Below, piece by piece: positions 5,788 to 15,070 of a stretch of DNA of 24,857 nt. The position numbers and the translations under genes are program-made. Positions within the stretch are counted from its first letter, which is position 1; each line of letters starts with the position of its first letter. Under the pieces are notes generated by a model, which was not told the DNA's origin, ran no database searches, and saw only the letters and a program-made list of their open reading frames with translations. Origin of the DNA: a virus; the IMG/VR virus record IMGVR_UViG_3300047498_000083, positions 1 to 24,857 of that record; one strand, given 5' to 3'.

Positions 5788-8700
5788 GTCGCGGTGAGGC
5801 TCCAGCCCAGCAGGGTGTTGACTGCCGTCAGATTCGAATCGCTCGTCTCCGAGATCGCACTGATGCCAACCTTAGTCGGCGTGAAGAACGCACCAATCGC
5901 CTCATTGTAAACGAGCTTGAAGTTGTAGCCGTCGTAGCTGTAGCTGTAGTTGATCGTGCCGAAGTGCAAGTCAACCTTAAGGCATATAGGCGCGAATCCT
6001 CTGGAGGTGTACTCCGTGTCTATCCACGCCGTGGCTGCGTCCGTCGTCATGTTGGCGAGATGCTCGACACGCAACCTCGACCCGTCACGCTGGAAGAGGA
6101 AGGCGAAGTCCGCAGACGCGTGTGTCGCATCTGTACACAGGTTGACACCGACGTTGCTGGACGGCCAGTAGTATGCGTCCGGCTGTATCCAGGCGTACAG
6201 CGTCCATGTGCCGCCGGCAGGTAGTGGCTGAGTGAGACAAGACCAGTTGAGCGTGCCGATGCCCGGGGTGGTCAGCCGGATCGGCGTGCCCGGACCGCCG
6301 GCTTGGACGGCGACCGCCCCGCCTTGTGCCACCCAGGCGAAGTCAGCAAGGGCAGGCACAGCGCCGATGTGGCCGAGCGCGAAGCCTCCGCCACCGCCAC
6401 CACTCGCGGCTGTGGCTGTTAACGTCGCGTGCCCGCTGATTGCGCGCAGAACGACTTGGAGGCAGGAGATGTAGGAGATTGTGCCAAGCGCCGAGAATCC
6501 AACCGCTTGCGTTGTGCCAGTCGCGCCAGAGTGCGACCAGCTCATCGGGCCAACCGTCGGAGAGGTGAAGGTGCCGTCTGCCACCGCGCCGGCCGGCGTG
6601 GACGTGGCTGGAGCTGACGCCACACCGACAAACTGTGTCAGGATCAGCGCATTGGAGTCAGTCGGCAGCCCGCTCGCATAGCTCAGATCAGAGCCGCTCT
6701 GGCTGATCTGGCCGAACGTATGCTCAACGGCCGCGCCAGCCCCGGCGACCTCGTAGACAACACCGGACCCCTCGACCAAGCTGATCGACGGCGTGAGATT
6801 GGTACTGACAACACCAGCGTAAGAGCCGTAGAGGCCATACACGCTGTCCAGCAGCGCGAATCCAACTGGAGCGGGCGGCATTATACCGCCGCTATTTTCC
6901 ATGAGGATAAAAATGACCGTGTTGCCCGGCGTGCACGGTGCCGGCAGCGCTAGCACGCCGCCTGCCGATTCAAGCGCGAACACCTGCACGATCCTCGGCG
7001 CGACAGTGTCGTCAGCAATCGTCAGCCCAGCCACTGCAAGTGTCGTGATGCCAGGCACCGTGGTTGTGCCGTCGCCGATAGTCAGCCCGGTGCCGACGGC
7101 TGTGAGCGTGGCTAAGGTTGGACTGCCTTGCGAGCCGCGCATCACGACCTGTAGCACACCGGACGCAGTGGTGTTGGTCGTGCTTAGCGATACGTAGTTG
7201 GTGGTGCTCGCGAACTGTGCGGGCGTAGACCACCAGGCGCAATCGCCTACCAGCGCACTTGTGTACGTGACGTCCGCAGCACCAAATGGCTGGAAATTCG
7301 ACGGTGCGGTTGCGCCGCCGAAGAATCCAGTCAGGATCAGCGATCCGGCGTCGCTGGCGAGATTGCTCGTGTAGCTCTGCGAGCCGGGAACCCCGTCGAA
7401 GGGCGGCGCTACAACGTTTGCAACACCAGACACGTGCTCAAGCGAAATTGCGCCAACAACCTCCCAACAGACACCGCAGCCGGAGACGAGGTTGAGCGCC
7501 GGAGACAGATTTCCGGCACTCACAATGCCGCCAAAGATCTGTATCCAGTTGTTAGCTGCGTCCTGATATCCGTCCAGCCTCGGTGCGTCAGGCGTGTACG
7601 GCAAGGTACTGTCGGCGAAAAAGAACACGACAGTATTGCCTTCGGTGCACGGGGCAGGGAATGATAGTGTCCCGCCGCCGGCAAACAACGTCCCTGTCTG
7701 AACTATGCTTGGATTGGTTGGGCCGGCACCAGGCACGAGGACCATACCCGCCGTATCGACGGTCAGAATGCCGGTGAGATCCTGTGTGCCGTCCGATACT
7801 GTCAGACCAGTAGAGTTGATCTGGATGATATTTCCGGCGCCAAGCGATCCCGTGAAACCGTTGGCAAAATTAAGCCCGGCCGCTCCGGAGTAGGAGCCGA
7901 TTCCAGGCACAGCGATCGCGAAATTCGGGACGGCCTCTAATGTGACGTCGTTAACATTGCCGACTTGCGCGGAAAATCCGGCGCCGAAGGCTATCGATTT
8001 CGGCACGTACGCGCCGTACAGCGGGAGCGAGAAAGCCGGTGCTGGAGAGAAGACGATCTGCGGCTCACCACCGCCGAAGATCCCAACTCCAACAGCGCCT
8101 GTCGTCGGCGCACCGAAGACATTTTGCTGGTACGGCGTCGGTTGGCTGTAGTGACGCAGAGACCAGCCACCGTCCTGGTGATCCACCGTCAGTTGGTTGT
8201 AAGTGTCGGTGTAGCCGTCGTCGGCCTCGAGCCACAGCACGTTGCGGCCGGCGCCACCAAGCGGCACGACAACCGCACCGGGCCCATACTGGACCGCGAC
8301 CGGCGGCTCCAGCGTCGACACTCCGGAGATCTCGAGGAGACACCAGCGTCCGGTGCTATAGCTACCCTGCGTGGTTGTGACCGACGGCGCCCCAGTGAAC
8401 GCCGAGCCAGGCCATGACGCGACACTCTGGTTGGGCTGCACCCCGGACACGCTGCCAAGCAGCACGGTGTGGCCAGCCGGCGTCAGGCCACTGTCGATCT
8501 CGACCTGTCCGAGCAAGATGATCGTGTTGCCAGCTTGTGCGGTGGCTGGCAGGCTTAGAGTGCCGACCCCAGTGCCGTACACCGACTGTACGACCGCGGG
8601 CATCACCGGCACTTCGCCGACCACCGCACCGGCCACGTCGAGGGTTGACACGTTGCTCAACGTGTTGGTACCGTCGCTGATCGTCAGCGATCCGCCGCCG

Positions 8701-10781
8701 CTGCCGCCGCTGCCGGCTGGCCCTGTGGCTCCAGCCACGCCGGGCACGCCCTGTGGGCCTTGAGCACCGGCTGGCCCTGTGGCTCCGGTGGCACCCATCG
8801 GGCCCGTCGGGCCGGCAGGACCGACCGGGCCAACGTCACCCTTGGCGCCCGTCGCACCGGTCGCACCGGTCGCACCTGTGGCCCCCGCGACTCCGGGCGG
8901 CCCCTGTGCGCCGGTCGCACCGGTCGTGCCGCCACCGCTGCCGCTGCCCGTGGCTCCCGTCGCGCCCGTGGCTCCCGTCGCACCAGGCGGTCCCTGTGCG
9001 CCCGTGGCTCCTGTGTCGCCCTTGGCGCCGGTCGCGCCGGTCGCACCCGTTGTGCCGGGCGGACCTTGAGGACCGGTTGCGCCCGTGGCGCCCGTCGCGC
9101 CTGGCGTTCCGGGGACGCCTTGTGCCCCGGTCGGTCCAGCCGGCCCTGTGGGTCCTGTCGGTCCAGCAGGCCCGGTCGCACCCTGTGCGCCCGTGTCACC
9201 TTTTGGCCCGGCCGCACCACCAGTGCCGCCGCCGCCCGAGGCCGTGATCGTCGCGATCCCTGCCGACACAGCCACGGTCGTGCCGCTGCCAAAGTTGAGC
9301 TGCGTGACACCGGATTCGAGTGTGCCGTCTGCCGCAACCGTCAGCGATGATCCGCCGCCGGCAAACAAGGTCAGCGTCGTCCCCGACAAGGTGCCGGTAA
9401 GGCCGGTGCTGAAGTTAACCGTATCCACGGTCTCGGCGGTGCCATCCAACTGCACGGCAAGCGGGCTTCCAGCGGTCGTGCCGCCACCGCCACCGCCACC
9501 GCCACCTGTGATGGTCAGCACGGCGGCGCTGCTACCCGGTATCACGAGTGCAGCGGCTTTGTTCGCGGCTGTACCTGTGATGGTGACTGGAAACGAGCCG
9601 TAAACACTGAGGTGTTGCAGCATCCAGCCGCCACTGTAGTACGTGCGGGTCAACGATGGCGTGGCAGTTATCGCGCCTTCGTTCGCGATTATGACGAGCG
9701 ATGGCGGACCGGATGCAACGGCAACCGTGTAGGGATGTCCGCCGCCGAACTGCGAGCCGACGATTCCAGTCGACGCAGCACCGGAGACTTCGATCAACGC
9801 CCAGTGCGTCGATTCGTATGACCCCTGCGTGAACGTGACCGACGGCGGACCCGTGAACGCCGATGCAGGCCACATAATGGCCCCCTGCATCGGATCGCCA
9901 CTGACCGCGTCGCCGATGAGGTACGTGTAGCCGGCTGGCGAAACCCCCGACTGCATCTCGACTTGGCCGATCGCGATGATGATCGACCCTGGCTGCGCCG
10001 CCGCCGGCAGAGTGGCTGTCCCGACGTCGATGCCGTACACCGTCTGCACGATGGTCGGCTGAGCAGGTGGCTGATACAGCGTCGCCCCAACCACATCGAG
10101 CGCGGTGACGCCGGTCAGTGTCACCGTCCCCGCCGTGAGGCCGAGGCCGCCGATAACTGAGAGTGTCAGCAAATCCCCTGTCAGATTGGTGCTAATTCCC
10201 GAACCAATGGCGAGCGTGTTGACCGTCACAGGGTCGCCGGAGACGTTGAAATTGAGCGACGATCCACCGCCGGTACTGCCGCCGCTCGTATCGACCGACA
10301 ACGTCAGCACACCGCCGGCCAAAGCCGCGGTGATCCCGGTGCCGATGTTGAGCGTCGTGGCTGCTTCCACGACGCCGTTGGCCTCCAGCACAACCTGGAC
10401 ACTGGACGGCGGCACGGGCGCCCATGTGTCGTTCTGATAGATGTACTCGACGGGAACTGCGGTCGGCGAGGCAATGACCGTGGCTGTCCAACCCTGTTCG
10501 GGCGCATAAAACTTCCAGCTAGGCACACCGGTTTCGTCAAGCTGCCACGCGGTCAGCGCGTTCGCGTTGGCTGCCCATGCGCCGGTCGGCGCCGCGCCGA
10601 CGATGTAGCGATCACCGATGCCGGGCGAGACGGGCGGTGTGTTCAACGGCGGCACGCCGCTGACAAACATGACGACAGCGTCGAGCTGCCGCATGTTCTG
10701 GTTCATCGCGGCGCCCCAGCCGTCGTCGCCGGCTGCCCAACCGGATGCGAGGCCTAGATTTCCGCCAACCGTCTCAGTCAT
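5784..10781 (-). CDS. tail fibre with DUF2793 start and collagen-like repeats
   Basis: 1665 residues from the ATG at 10781 (ATGA overlap with the hub gene; a TTG four codons earlier is rejected). Residues about 1-125 match DUF2793: [14 protein letters not shown] and a [10 protein letters not shown] strand, the part that joins phage fibres to the tail tip. Residues 522-611 and 621-689 are Gly-X-Y triplets (30 and 23), a collagen-like triple helix rich in GAT and GPx. Four related beta domains lie at about 232-416, 719-900, 1012-1215 and 1252-1447; five short 'LNxGTG..TLxV' strands and poly-Gly linkers join them. Residues about 1470-1665 form a concanavalin-like end ([16 protein letters not shown]). 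It is most likely a homotrimeric receptor-binding fibre. No fibre chaperone gene follows. Confidence 0.85.
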   Translation of the reverse strand: MTETVGGNLGLASGWAAGDDGWGAAMNQNMRQLDAVVMFVSGVPPLNTPPVSPGIGDRYIVGAAPTGAWAANANALTAWQLDETGVPSWKFYAPEQGWTATVIASPTAVPVEYIYQNDTWAPVPPSSVQVVLEANGVVEAATTLNIGTGITAALAGGVLTLSVDTSGGSTGGGSSLNFNVSGDPVTVNTLAIGSGISTNLTGDLLTLSVIGGLGLTAGTVTLTGVTALDVVGATLYQPPAQPTIVQTVYGIDVGTATLPAAAQPGSIIIAIGQVEMQSGVSPAGYTYLIGDAVSGDPMQGAIMWPASAFTGPPSVTFTQGSYESTHWALIEVSGAASTGIVGSQFGGGHPYTVAVASGPPSLVIIANEGAITATPSLTRTYYSGGWMLQHLSVYGSFPVTITGTAANKAAALVIPGSSAAVLTITGGGGGGGGGTTAGSPLAVQLDGTAETVDTVNFSTGLTGTLSGTTLTLFAGGGSSLTVAADGTLESGVTQLNFGSGTTVAVSAGIATITASGGGGTGGAAGPKGDTGAQGATGPAGPTGPTGPAGPTGAQGVPGTPGATGATGATGPQGPPGTTGATGATGAKGDTGATGAQGPPGATGATGATGATGSGSGGGTTGATGAQGPPGVAGATGATGATGATGAKGDVGPVGPAGPTGPMGATGATGPAGAQGPQGVPGVAGATGPAGSGGSGGGSLTISDGTNTLSNVSTLDVAGAVVGEVPVMPAVVQSVYGTGVGTLSLPATAQAGNTIILLGQVEIDSGLTPAGHTVLLGSVSGVQPNQSVASWPGSAFTGAPSVTTTQGSYSTGRWCLLEISGVSTLEPPVAVQYGPGAVVVPLGGAGRNVLWLEADDGYTDTYNQLTVDHQDGGWSLRHYSQPTPYQQNVFGAPTTGAVGVGIFGGGEPQIVFSPAPAFSLPLYGAYVPKSIAFGAGFSAQVGNVNDVTLEAVPNFAIAVPGIGSYSGAAGLNFANGFTGSLGAGNIIQINSTGLTVSDGTQDLTGILTVDTAGMVLVPGAGPTNPSIVQTGTLFAGGGTLSFPAPCTEGNTVVFFFADSTLPYTPDAPRLDGYQDAANNWIQIFGGIVSAGNLSPALNLVSGCGVCWEVVGAISLEHVSGVANVVAPPFDGVPGSQSYTSNLASDAGSLILTGFFGGATAPSNFQPFGAADVTYTSALVGDCAWWSTPAQFASTTNYVSLSTTNTTASGVLQVVMRGSQGSPTLATLTAVGTGLTIGDGTTTVPGITTLAVAGLTIADDTVAPRIVQVFALESAGGVLALPAPCTPGNTVIFILMENSGGIMPPAPVGFALLDSVYGLYGSYAGVVSTNLTPSISLVEGSGVVYEVAGAGAAVEHTFGQISQSGSDLSYASGLPTDSNALILTQFVGVASAPATSTPAGAVADGTFTSPTVGPMSWSHSGATGTTQAVGFSALGTISYISCLQVVLRAISGHATLTATAASGGGGGGFALGHIGAVPALADFAWVAQGGAVAVQAGGPGTPIRLTTPGIGTLNWSCLTQPLPAGGTWTLYAWIQPDAYYWPSSNVGVNLCTDATHASADFAFLFQRDGSRLRVEHLANMTTDAATAWIDTEYTSRGFAPICLKVDLHFGTINYSYSYDGYNFKLVYNEAIGAFFTPTKVGISAISETSDSNLTAVNTLLGWSLTAT
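8715..9218 (-). repeat. collagen-like coding repeat
   Basis: Codes for the two Gly-X-Y blocks of the fibre, with an interruption SGGGTT between them. The DNA is a degenerate 9-nt repeat (GGN-GCN-ACN in the coding sense) with many near-identical 18-27-nt units such as those at 8850-8880 and 8940-8990. It is prone to length change by slippage or recombination. Confidence 0.85.
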
Positions 10782-13102
10782 GCGCTGCCCCAATTGCTGC
10801 CGTACTGCGAGCCCCAGCCAACATCGGCGAGCACAACACGGAAAGAGTAGAGTTGAAACGACGCCAGACCGTCGCGCGCTGCCTCCAGCTCAAGCGTCGC
10901 GCGTTTGGGCGCGCCGTCATCAAGCTGCATCGCAGCGGTATACACCCATGACGTGCTTGTGGTGGCGGCGGCCGTGCGCAACAAAGCGTGCGTTGTGGCG
11001 TCGTACACGCGGATGGTCACCGTCTGCCCGAGTTCGGGCGTTACGTCGGCCGATACATGACCGAACACGACGTCGGCTTGCGTCAGACGATTGCGGCGTG
11101 CCCAGGCGATTGTCTGATCGCCGACCACGGGATTGCGAGACGCACCGTACGGTAAACTGTTGACGGTCAGCAACCCAGGCGGGTACGGCATATTCTGTCG
11201 ACCGACCATCGTCACCGCAGCCACGGGGGCTTGGCCAATCGGTAGCTGTGCGCTTGACGTATTCGTCAGCGCGACACCGTTGATCGTCTCCCCGTTCACC
11301 CAGTCCGTCGGGTCGGCAAGCTGGTAGTCGTCGATCATGTAAAGCAGCGCGCCAGCGATGTGTAGCGCGGGCACAGTGTCGGTACAGCCACGGACGATGG
11401 TGGCTGTACCGGCATCCTCGTCGAGCGCCGTCACCCAGACGTATTCGGCGTCGATCAGGCCTGCGCCAGGCACAGTGGCTGACCTGCTGTTGCTGCCGAC
11501 GGAGACGGTCAGCGCCGTGTCGTAGAGGCCCAGTGGGCTCGTCACCGTGCAGACGCAACACCAGCCGCCTGTGCGGACGTCCTTGTACGCGGCGCCGGGC
11601 GCCTGCGTCCACAAGTCGTAGCCGGCGGACGTCGGATTGAACACAGGCCGCCCTGCCGCCAACACGTAAAACGCCGTCGTGGGCTGGACTTGAGCCAGAT
11701 TGGCAGCGGACAGGGTGTGTACCAGGTCACGCCAGTTCGCTTCGCGTGCCACCTGTTGTGTGGCAGGATTCGGCAGATTGTTTGGCCGCGACCACGTCGA
11801 TGGCTGTGGCTGTGTGAAGCCGCCGAGCGGCATGCCGAAGACGTCTTGGACGGCTTCGACTGTGATTTTACCTTCGCTTTTGGTGGCGATGCTGATCTTG
11901 CCCACGCGCAAAATCAGGTTGAACAGGCCGCGCGTCAGGTCGGTAATAGCGATCACGTCGCCCGGCGCGATCACGTACGCGCTGCGGTCGAGCTCCAGCG
12001 TGTACGCTTTGAGCCCGGCGCTCTTGGCTTGCAAATCGCGCGCAGCAACGCGGGCTGCCAGCGCGTTGGTCGGGAGGCCGGGGTAGTGCGTGGTCACCGA
12101 GATCCGTGCGCCGGTTGCCCTGATGGCCGCAATATTTTGCGCGCGGACCGTCAAGTCGTTGTCGAGCACCGGATCGTGCCAACTGACGATGATCTCGTTC
12201 GGCAGGTTGTTGGGACTGACGCTCGTGTCCTCAATCGACAGGAGGCCGTTGCCCGAGTTGAAGTTGATCACCTTGGTCGTGTCGTAGTCCTGCCGCAGCA
12301 GACGGAGACAAAACAGTCCGCTGGTCCGGTCGAGGTAGACGACCGCCCCGATGTGGTCGCAGACCTGCTGGATAAATTGTGCGACTGACGTCTCGGCTTG
12401 TTGGTATATCAGGCACAAACCGAAGCCTTCGAAGTACAGGGTATTCGCCGCAGCCGTGAACGACGTATCGTCGATCAACGCAGTATCCAGTCCAGATCCC
12501 CACAAAGGATTCGTTAAGCACTCGTAAATAATGTGGGCCGGGTTCATACTATTGATCGCCGGTGTGCCAGTATTAACACCACCCGGGTTCTCAGGCGTGA
12601 TAACATATCCGCCGGGGCTCGTTCCCGTCGTGTCGACGATGGCTCCAGCCACGTCGCTCATCAGCAGGATCATGGCCTGCCCGGGATTCCAGCAGTTATC
12701 GTTAAACCATCCTTTGGTGTAGCGCCTGACGCGGAACTTCCACTCCTTCGGATAGGGATTGTTACAACTGATTTCACCAGAGTAATACACCGTGGCTACG
12801 CCCCGCGACGCCCCGCATGTGCCGAGTTTGCCGGCAATGTAGCTACTCAGGACTTGAGTTGGCTTGCCCATCATCAGGGCAAACCAGCCGTTGATCCCAC
12901 CCTCTTTCTGGTCGCCGCCGAACAGGTTGGGCGCGTTGATCTGGACCCGTGCGGCGTCATCGGTCAAGTCGCCTTGCCAGCCGATCAAAGTCTTGTTCGC
13001 GTTGATCTGGCATAAATCGTCGATCGGACCCCGGCAGAGGCCCATCATGATGTCCATGTAGTAGCGATAGCCGCTGGTTCCTCCGCCCGATTTACCGCCC
13101 AT
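10778..13102 (-). CDS. tail tip hub protein (gpJ / GTA hub type)
   Basis: 774 residues from the ATG at 13102. The start ([26 protein letters not shown]) and the middle ([42 protein letters not shown], then [18 protein letters not shown] and [10 protein letters not shown]) follow the conserved order of the phage tail_3 / tip attachment family that includes the GTA hub and lambda gpJ. This protein forms the central hub at the distal end of the tube, binds the fibre and helps open the cell envelope. The last 350 residues contain a fibronectin-like strand pattern (residues about 665-760). It sits in the standard place, just before the fibre, and overlaps the small gene before it by 11 nt. Confidence 0.85.
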   Translation of the reverse strand: MGGKSGGGTSGYRYYMDIMMGLCRGPIDDLCQINANKTLIGWQGDLTDDAARVQINAPNLFGGDQKEGGINGWFALMMGKPTQVLSSYIAGKLGTCGASRGVATVYYSGEISCNNPYPKEWKFRVRRYTKGWFNDNCWNPGQAMILLMSDVAGAIVDTTGTSPGGYVITPENPGGVNTGTPAINSMNPAHIIYECLTNPLWGSGLDTALIDDTSFTAAANTLYFEGFGLCLIYQQAETSVAQFIQQVCDHIGAVVYLDRTSGLFCLRLLRQDYDTTKVINFNSGNGLLSIEDTSVSPNNLPNEIIVSWHDPVLDNDLTVRAQNIAAIRATGARISVTTHYPGLPTNALAARVAARDLQAKSAGLKAYTLELDRSAYVIAPGDVIAITDLTRGLFNLILRVGKISIATKSEGKITVEAVQDVFGMPLGGFTQPQPSTWSRPNNLPNPATQQVAREANWRDLVHTLSAANLAQVQPTTAFYVLAAGRPVFNPTSAGYDLWTQAPGAAYKDVRTGGWCCVCTVTSPLGLYDTALTVSVGSNSRSATVPGAGLIDAEYVWVTALDEDAGTATIVRGCTDTVPALHIAGALLYMIDDYQLADPTDWVNGETINGVALTNTSSAQLPIGQAPVAAVTMVGRQNMPYPPGLLTVNSLPYGASRNPVVGDQTIAWARRNRLTQADVVFGHVSADVTPELGQTVTIRVYDATTHALLRTAAATTSTSWVYTAAMQLDDGAPKRATLELEAARDGLASFQLYSFRVVLADVGWGSQYGSNWGSA

Positions 13103-13298
13103 GCTTGGCCTCCGCTTCCGCGTGCACGATGGCGTGCTCTGCCAGAGCGTCGCCCGTGGCCCGCAACTGTGTGGCTGTTAAGCCGTGATCGACGAAATCT
13201 TGCCACGACAGCCCGTGCGATGCGAACCACTCGCGGGCGCCCCGCGAGCAGATGCCCGCCGTCCGTACGTGCTGCATCGTGACGAGCACGTCGGTCAT
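13092..13298 (-). CDS. small conserved tail-tip protein
   Basis: 68 residues from the ATG at 13298 (ATGA overlap with the previous gene), with GGAAGAA as ribosome site. The sequence TMQHVRTAGICSRGAREWFASHGLSW..F is a pattern I associate with small phage genes placed directly before the hub gene; a short helical C-terminus ([18 protein letters not shown]) follows. Function is unknown. The placement suggests a tip assembly or adaptor protein (inference). Confidence 0.65.
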   Translation of the reverse strand: MTDVLVTMQHVRTAGICSRGAREWFASHGLSWQDFVDHGLTATQLRATGDALAEHAIVHAEAEAKHGR

Positions 13299-13525
13299 TT
13301 CTTCCCGCCGCTCGACGAGATCGATTCCACCGACAGGTTGCCGTACCACAAGACCATCCAGGTGGGCAGCCAAACATCGCCGAAGATGACCGCTTGTGGC
13401 GTGCCGTCGCTGAACGTCGGAAATACGAACTGGCCAAGCGTGTCCGGTGGCGGCGGCTTCGGCGCCATCAGCGCGCCAAGAACCGCCGAGATCAACAGCA
13501 GTGCGATGGCGAATATGAACTGCAT
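13295..13525 (-). CDS. small tail-tip protein with N-terminal membrane segment
   Basis: 76 residues from the ATG at 13525, 1 nt after the BR0599 stop; a start 12 codons earlier would overlap that gene. Residues 2-20 (QFIFAIALLLISAVLGALM) are a membrane segment or signal anchor, followed by PKPPPP. The rest (GTPQAVIFGDVWLPTWMVLWYGNLSVE) contains the 'G.P..VIFG....W..LWYGNL' motif seen near the N-terminus of phage tip proteins. It sits where gene transfer agents and many phages encode an NlpC/P60 tail peptidase, but no Cys-His catalytic motif is present. Confidence 0.6.
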   Translation of the reverse strand: MQFIFAIALLLISAVLGALMAPKPPPPDTLGQFVFPTFSDGTPQAVIFGDVWLPTWMVLWYGNLSVESISSSGGKK

Positions 13526-13526
13526 G

Positions 13527-14351
13527 TCAGTACACCGCATCGCCGCTGAACGGGGAGACACCGGGAATCATCGGGAACCCTCCATAATTCGCGAGGTTAT
13601 TGAACGACGTGCAGGCGTCGGTATGGTGATAACAGCCACGGTAGGCAGTCACCTCCGTCCCGACGGTGATCTGGTCGGCTTGACCGAGCAGTGTGATGAG
13701 CCCGGATGGCAGCGAGTCCATGATCTGCCGCTGCTCCAGCGCGCCCGTCACCGGATCGGCGATGAAGCTGAGAAAACCGCCTTGGAAGTAGGACTGTGGA
13801 TGCCCAGCCCACGCGCTCGCGACGATTGTGTTGCCCGTGACAGCATAGACGGTCCCAATGGTGGCCCACAGCGACGGATCGGCGCGACAGGTGTGGGGGT
13901 CGTAAAGCGTGTACGGGCACGCGCGCTGCCAGCCGAGACGTATGCCAGGTGCCTGTAGCGCGTACGACAGTGTGTTGCAGGTCAATTCGGCGGTGCCTGG
14001 GTCGGTCCTCTTGACCGTCGTGACCGTACCGGCCCACGCGACCTGCACCTCCGGGTCTCCGTACTGGCCGCGGAACACCACAAGGTTAACGGGCGCGGAA
14101 GGCGCGGACCCGACGTACAGGCCACAAGGAGGCAGCGTGGCTGGCATGACAACCACGAGTGCATCGTCACTCGCTTCGACGGAGATCGTCACCCCTTTAT
14201 CGCTGATCGCAATCGGCAGATAGTCGTTACCGGCGTATGCGATCGTCCTGTCTGCGTCTGTGTAGTACCAGAATTGCCCAGAACGGTTGAACCGAAACAG
14301 GGAAACCGGTATCGCGCTGTACGCCGAGGTTTCGAGGCTCGCGAATGTCAC
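13527..14351 (-). CDS. BR0599/DUF2163 family tail-tip protein
   Basis: 274 residues from a GTG at 14351 with strong GGAGG 9 nt upstream and a GTGA overlap; the frame continues to 14675 but without coding character. The N-terminus (LETSAYSAIPVSLFRF then FWYYTDADRTIAYAGNDYLPIAI) and the C-terminal cysteine pattern (ACPYTLYDPHTC, then GCYHHTDAC..FNNLANYGGFPMIPGV) are diagnostic of the BR0599 family. In the Rhodobacter gene transfer agent the homologue forms part of the hub ring at the tail tip. The conserved cysteines may bind an iron-sulphur cluster or form disulphides. It is complete. Confidence 0.85.
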   Translation of the reverse strand: MTFASLETSAYSAIPVSLFRFNRSGQFWYYTDADRTIAYAGNDYLPIAISDKGVTISVEASDDALVVVMPATLPPCGLYVGSAPSAPVNLVVFRGQYGDPEVQVAWAGTVTTVKRTDPGTAELTCNTLSYALQAPGIRLGWQRACPYTLYDPHTCRADPSLWATIGTVYAVTGNTIVASAWAGHPQSYFQGGFLSFIADPVTGALEQRQIMDSLPSGLITLLGQADQITVGTEVTAYRGCYHHTDACTSFNNLANYGGFPMIPGVSPFSGDAVY

Positions 14352-15070
14352 GTCGGCAGCCCTCCGATCCCGCAGAGTTGCGGTGCGCCGTGCGTGTATT
14401 GCACGGCGCCCCCAAGCGATCCGCGATTGGTGAGATAGTCCATCGCCGTTTGTCCTTGACGCACACTGCAATAGATCTGCGGCTGGGAGCCGGTCGGCAG
14501 CGATCCATCGGTGCCCAAATCGGCGGGTGCCAGGTTTGCCTTGATAAATTTCCTGCGGTTGCTCTCGACCGTCAGGTCCAAAAACGGTCGCCCGGTATCC
14601 CAGTACAGCTCTGCCTGACAGCCGTGCGCGAAACTGGTGAGTGGCAGTGCCAGTTCGTTTCCGTTGGTAGGCCACAGCACACGGTTAGCGTACAGGTTTG
14701 CAATCTGGCCAGGATACGGCGTCAGCAACACGTCGTTGATCGCGCACTCGAATCGGAGTGTGCTGCTATCGAACGAGACGAGATAGTGATACCAGGTGAG
14801 CGGTGCGTAGGGCGGCGTGATCCACGAGTACCCTTGCAGAGGCGACCCCGCATAATACGGAATAGTGCCGTCGCCCCAATCGACTTCACAGTCAAAGTAG
14901 AAGTTGTGGTTTGGGTCGGCGCCCGGACCACCGTTGGTGAAAAACTTCCAGCCCAGGAGGCCGTCATGGCCGTCGGCGAACGGGGTGTACCCAAACGTCA
15001 CTGGGTTCGGTGCGCCGCTTGGCCCCGTCTCGATCCACATCGACAGCAGGGCCGTTGCGAAAGTACTCAT
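14348..15070 (-). CDS. LamG-like minor tail protein
   Basis: 240 residues from the ATG at 15070 (ATGA overlap with the gene before it); the open frame above is out-of-frame shadow. It is a concanavalin-like jelly roll: LLGWKFFTNGG, a WYHYLVSFDSSTLRFECAIN strand pair typical of LamG domains, and RPFLDLTVESNRRKF. Residues about 152-225 align closely with the C-terminal 80 residues of the upstream protein, including HGCQAELYWDTGRPFLDL and TAMDYLTNRG. It is therefore a tandem paralogue that has lost the N-terminal tail domain, probably a decoration or receptor-binding part of the tip. Confidence 0.7.
   Translation of the reverse strand: MSTFATALLSMWIETGPSGAPNPVTFGYTPFADGHDGLLGWKFFTNGGPGADPNHNFYFDCEVDWGDGTIPYYAGSPLQGYSWITPPYAPLTWYHYLVSFDSSTLRFECAINDVLLTPYPGQIANLYANRVLWPTNGNELALPLTSFAHGCQAELYWDTGRPFLDLTVESNRRKFIKANLAPADLGTDGSLPTGSQPQIYCSVRQGQTAMDYLTNRGSLGGAVQYTHGAPQLCGIGGLPT

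Noticed and set aside
5631-6224. A 197-residue plus-strand frame opposite the fibre 3' end
   Set aside because: Out-of-frame composition rich in R and V, covered by two well-supported minus-strand genes.
8684-9350. Long overlapping frames on both strands across the collagen region, and an apparent CRISPR-like periodicity
   Set aside because: They are by-products of the GC-rich 9-nt coding repeat of the fibre; there are no conserved repeats with unique spacers and the frames are low-complexity.
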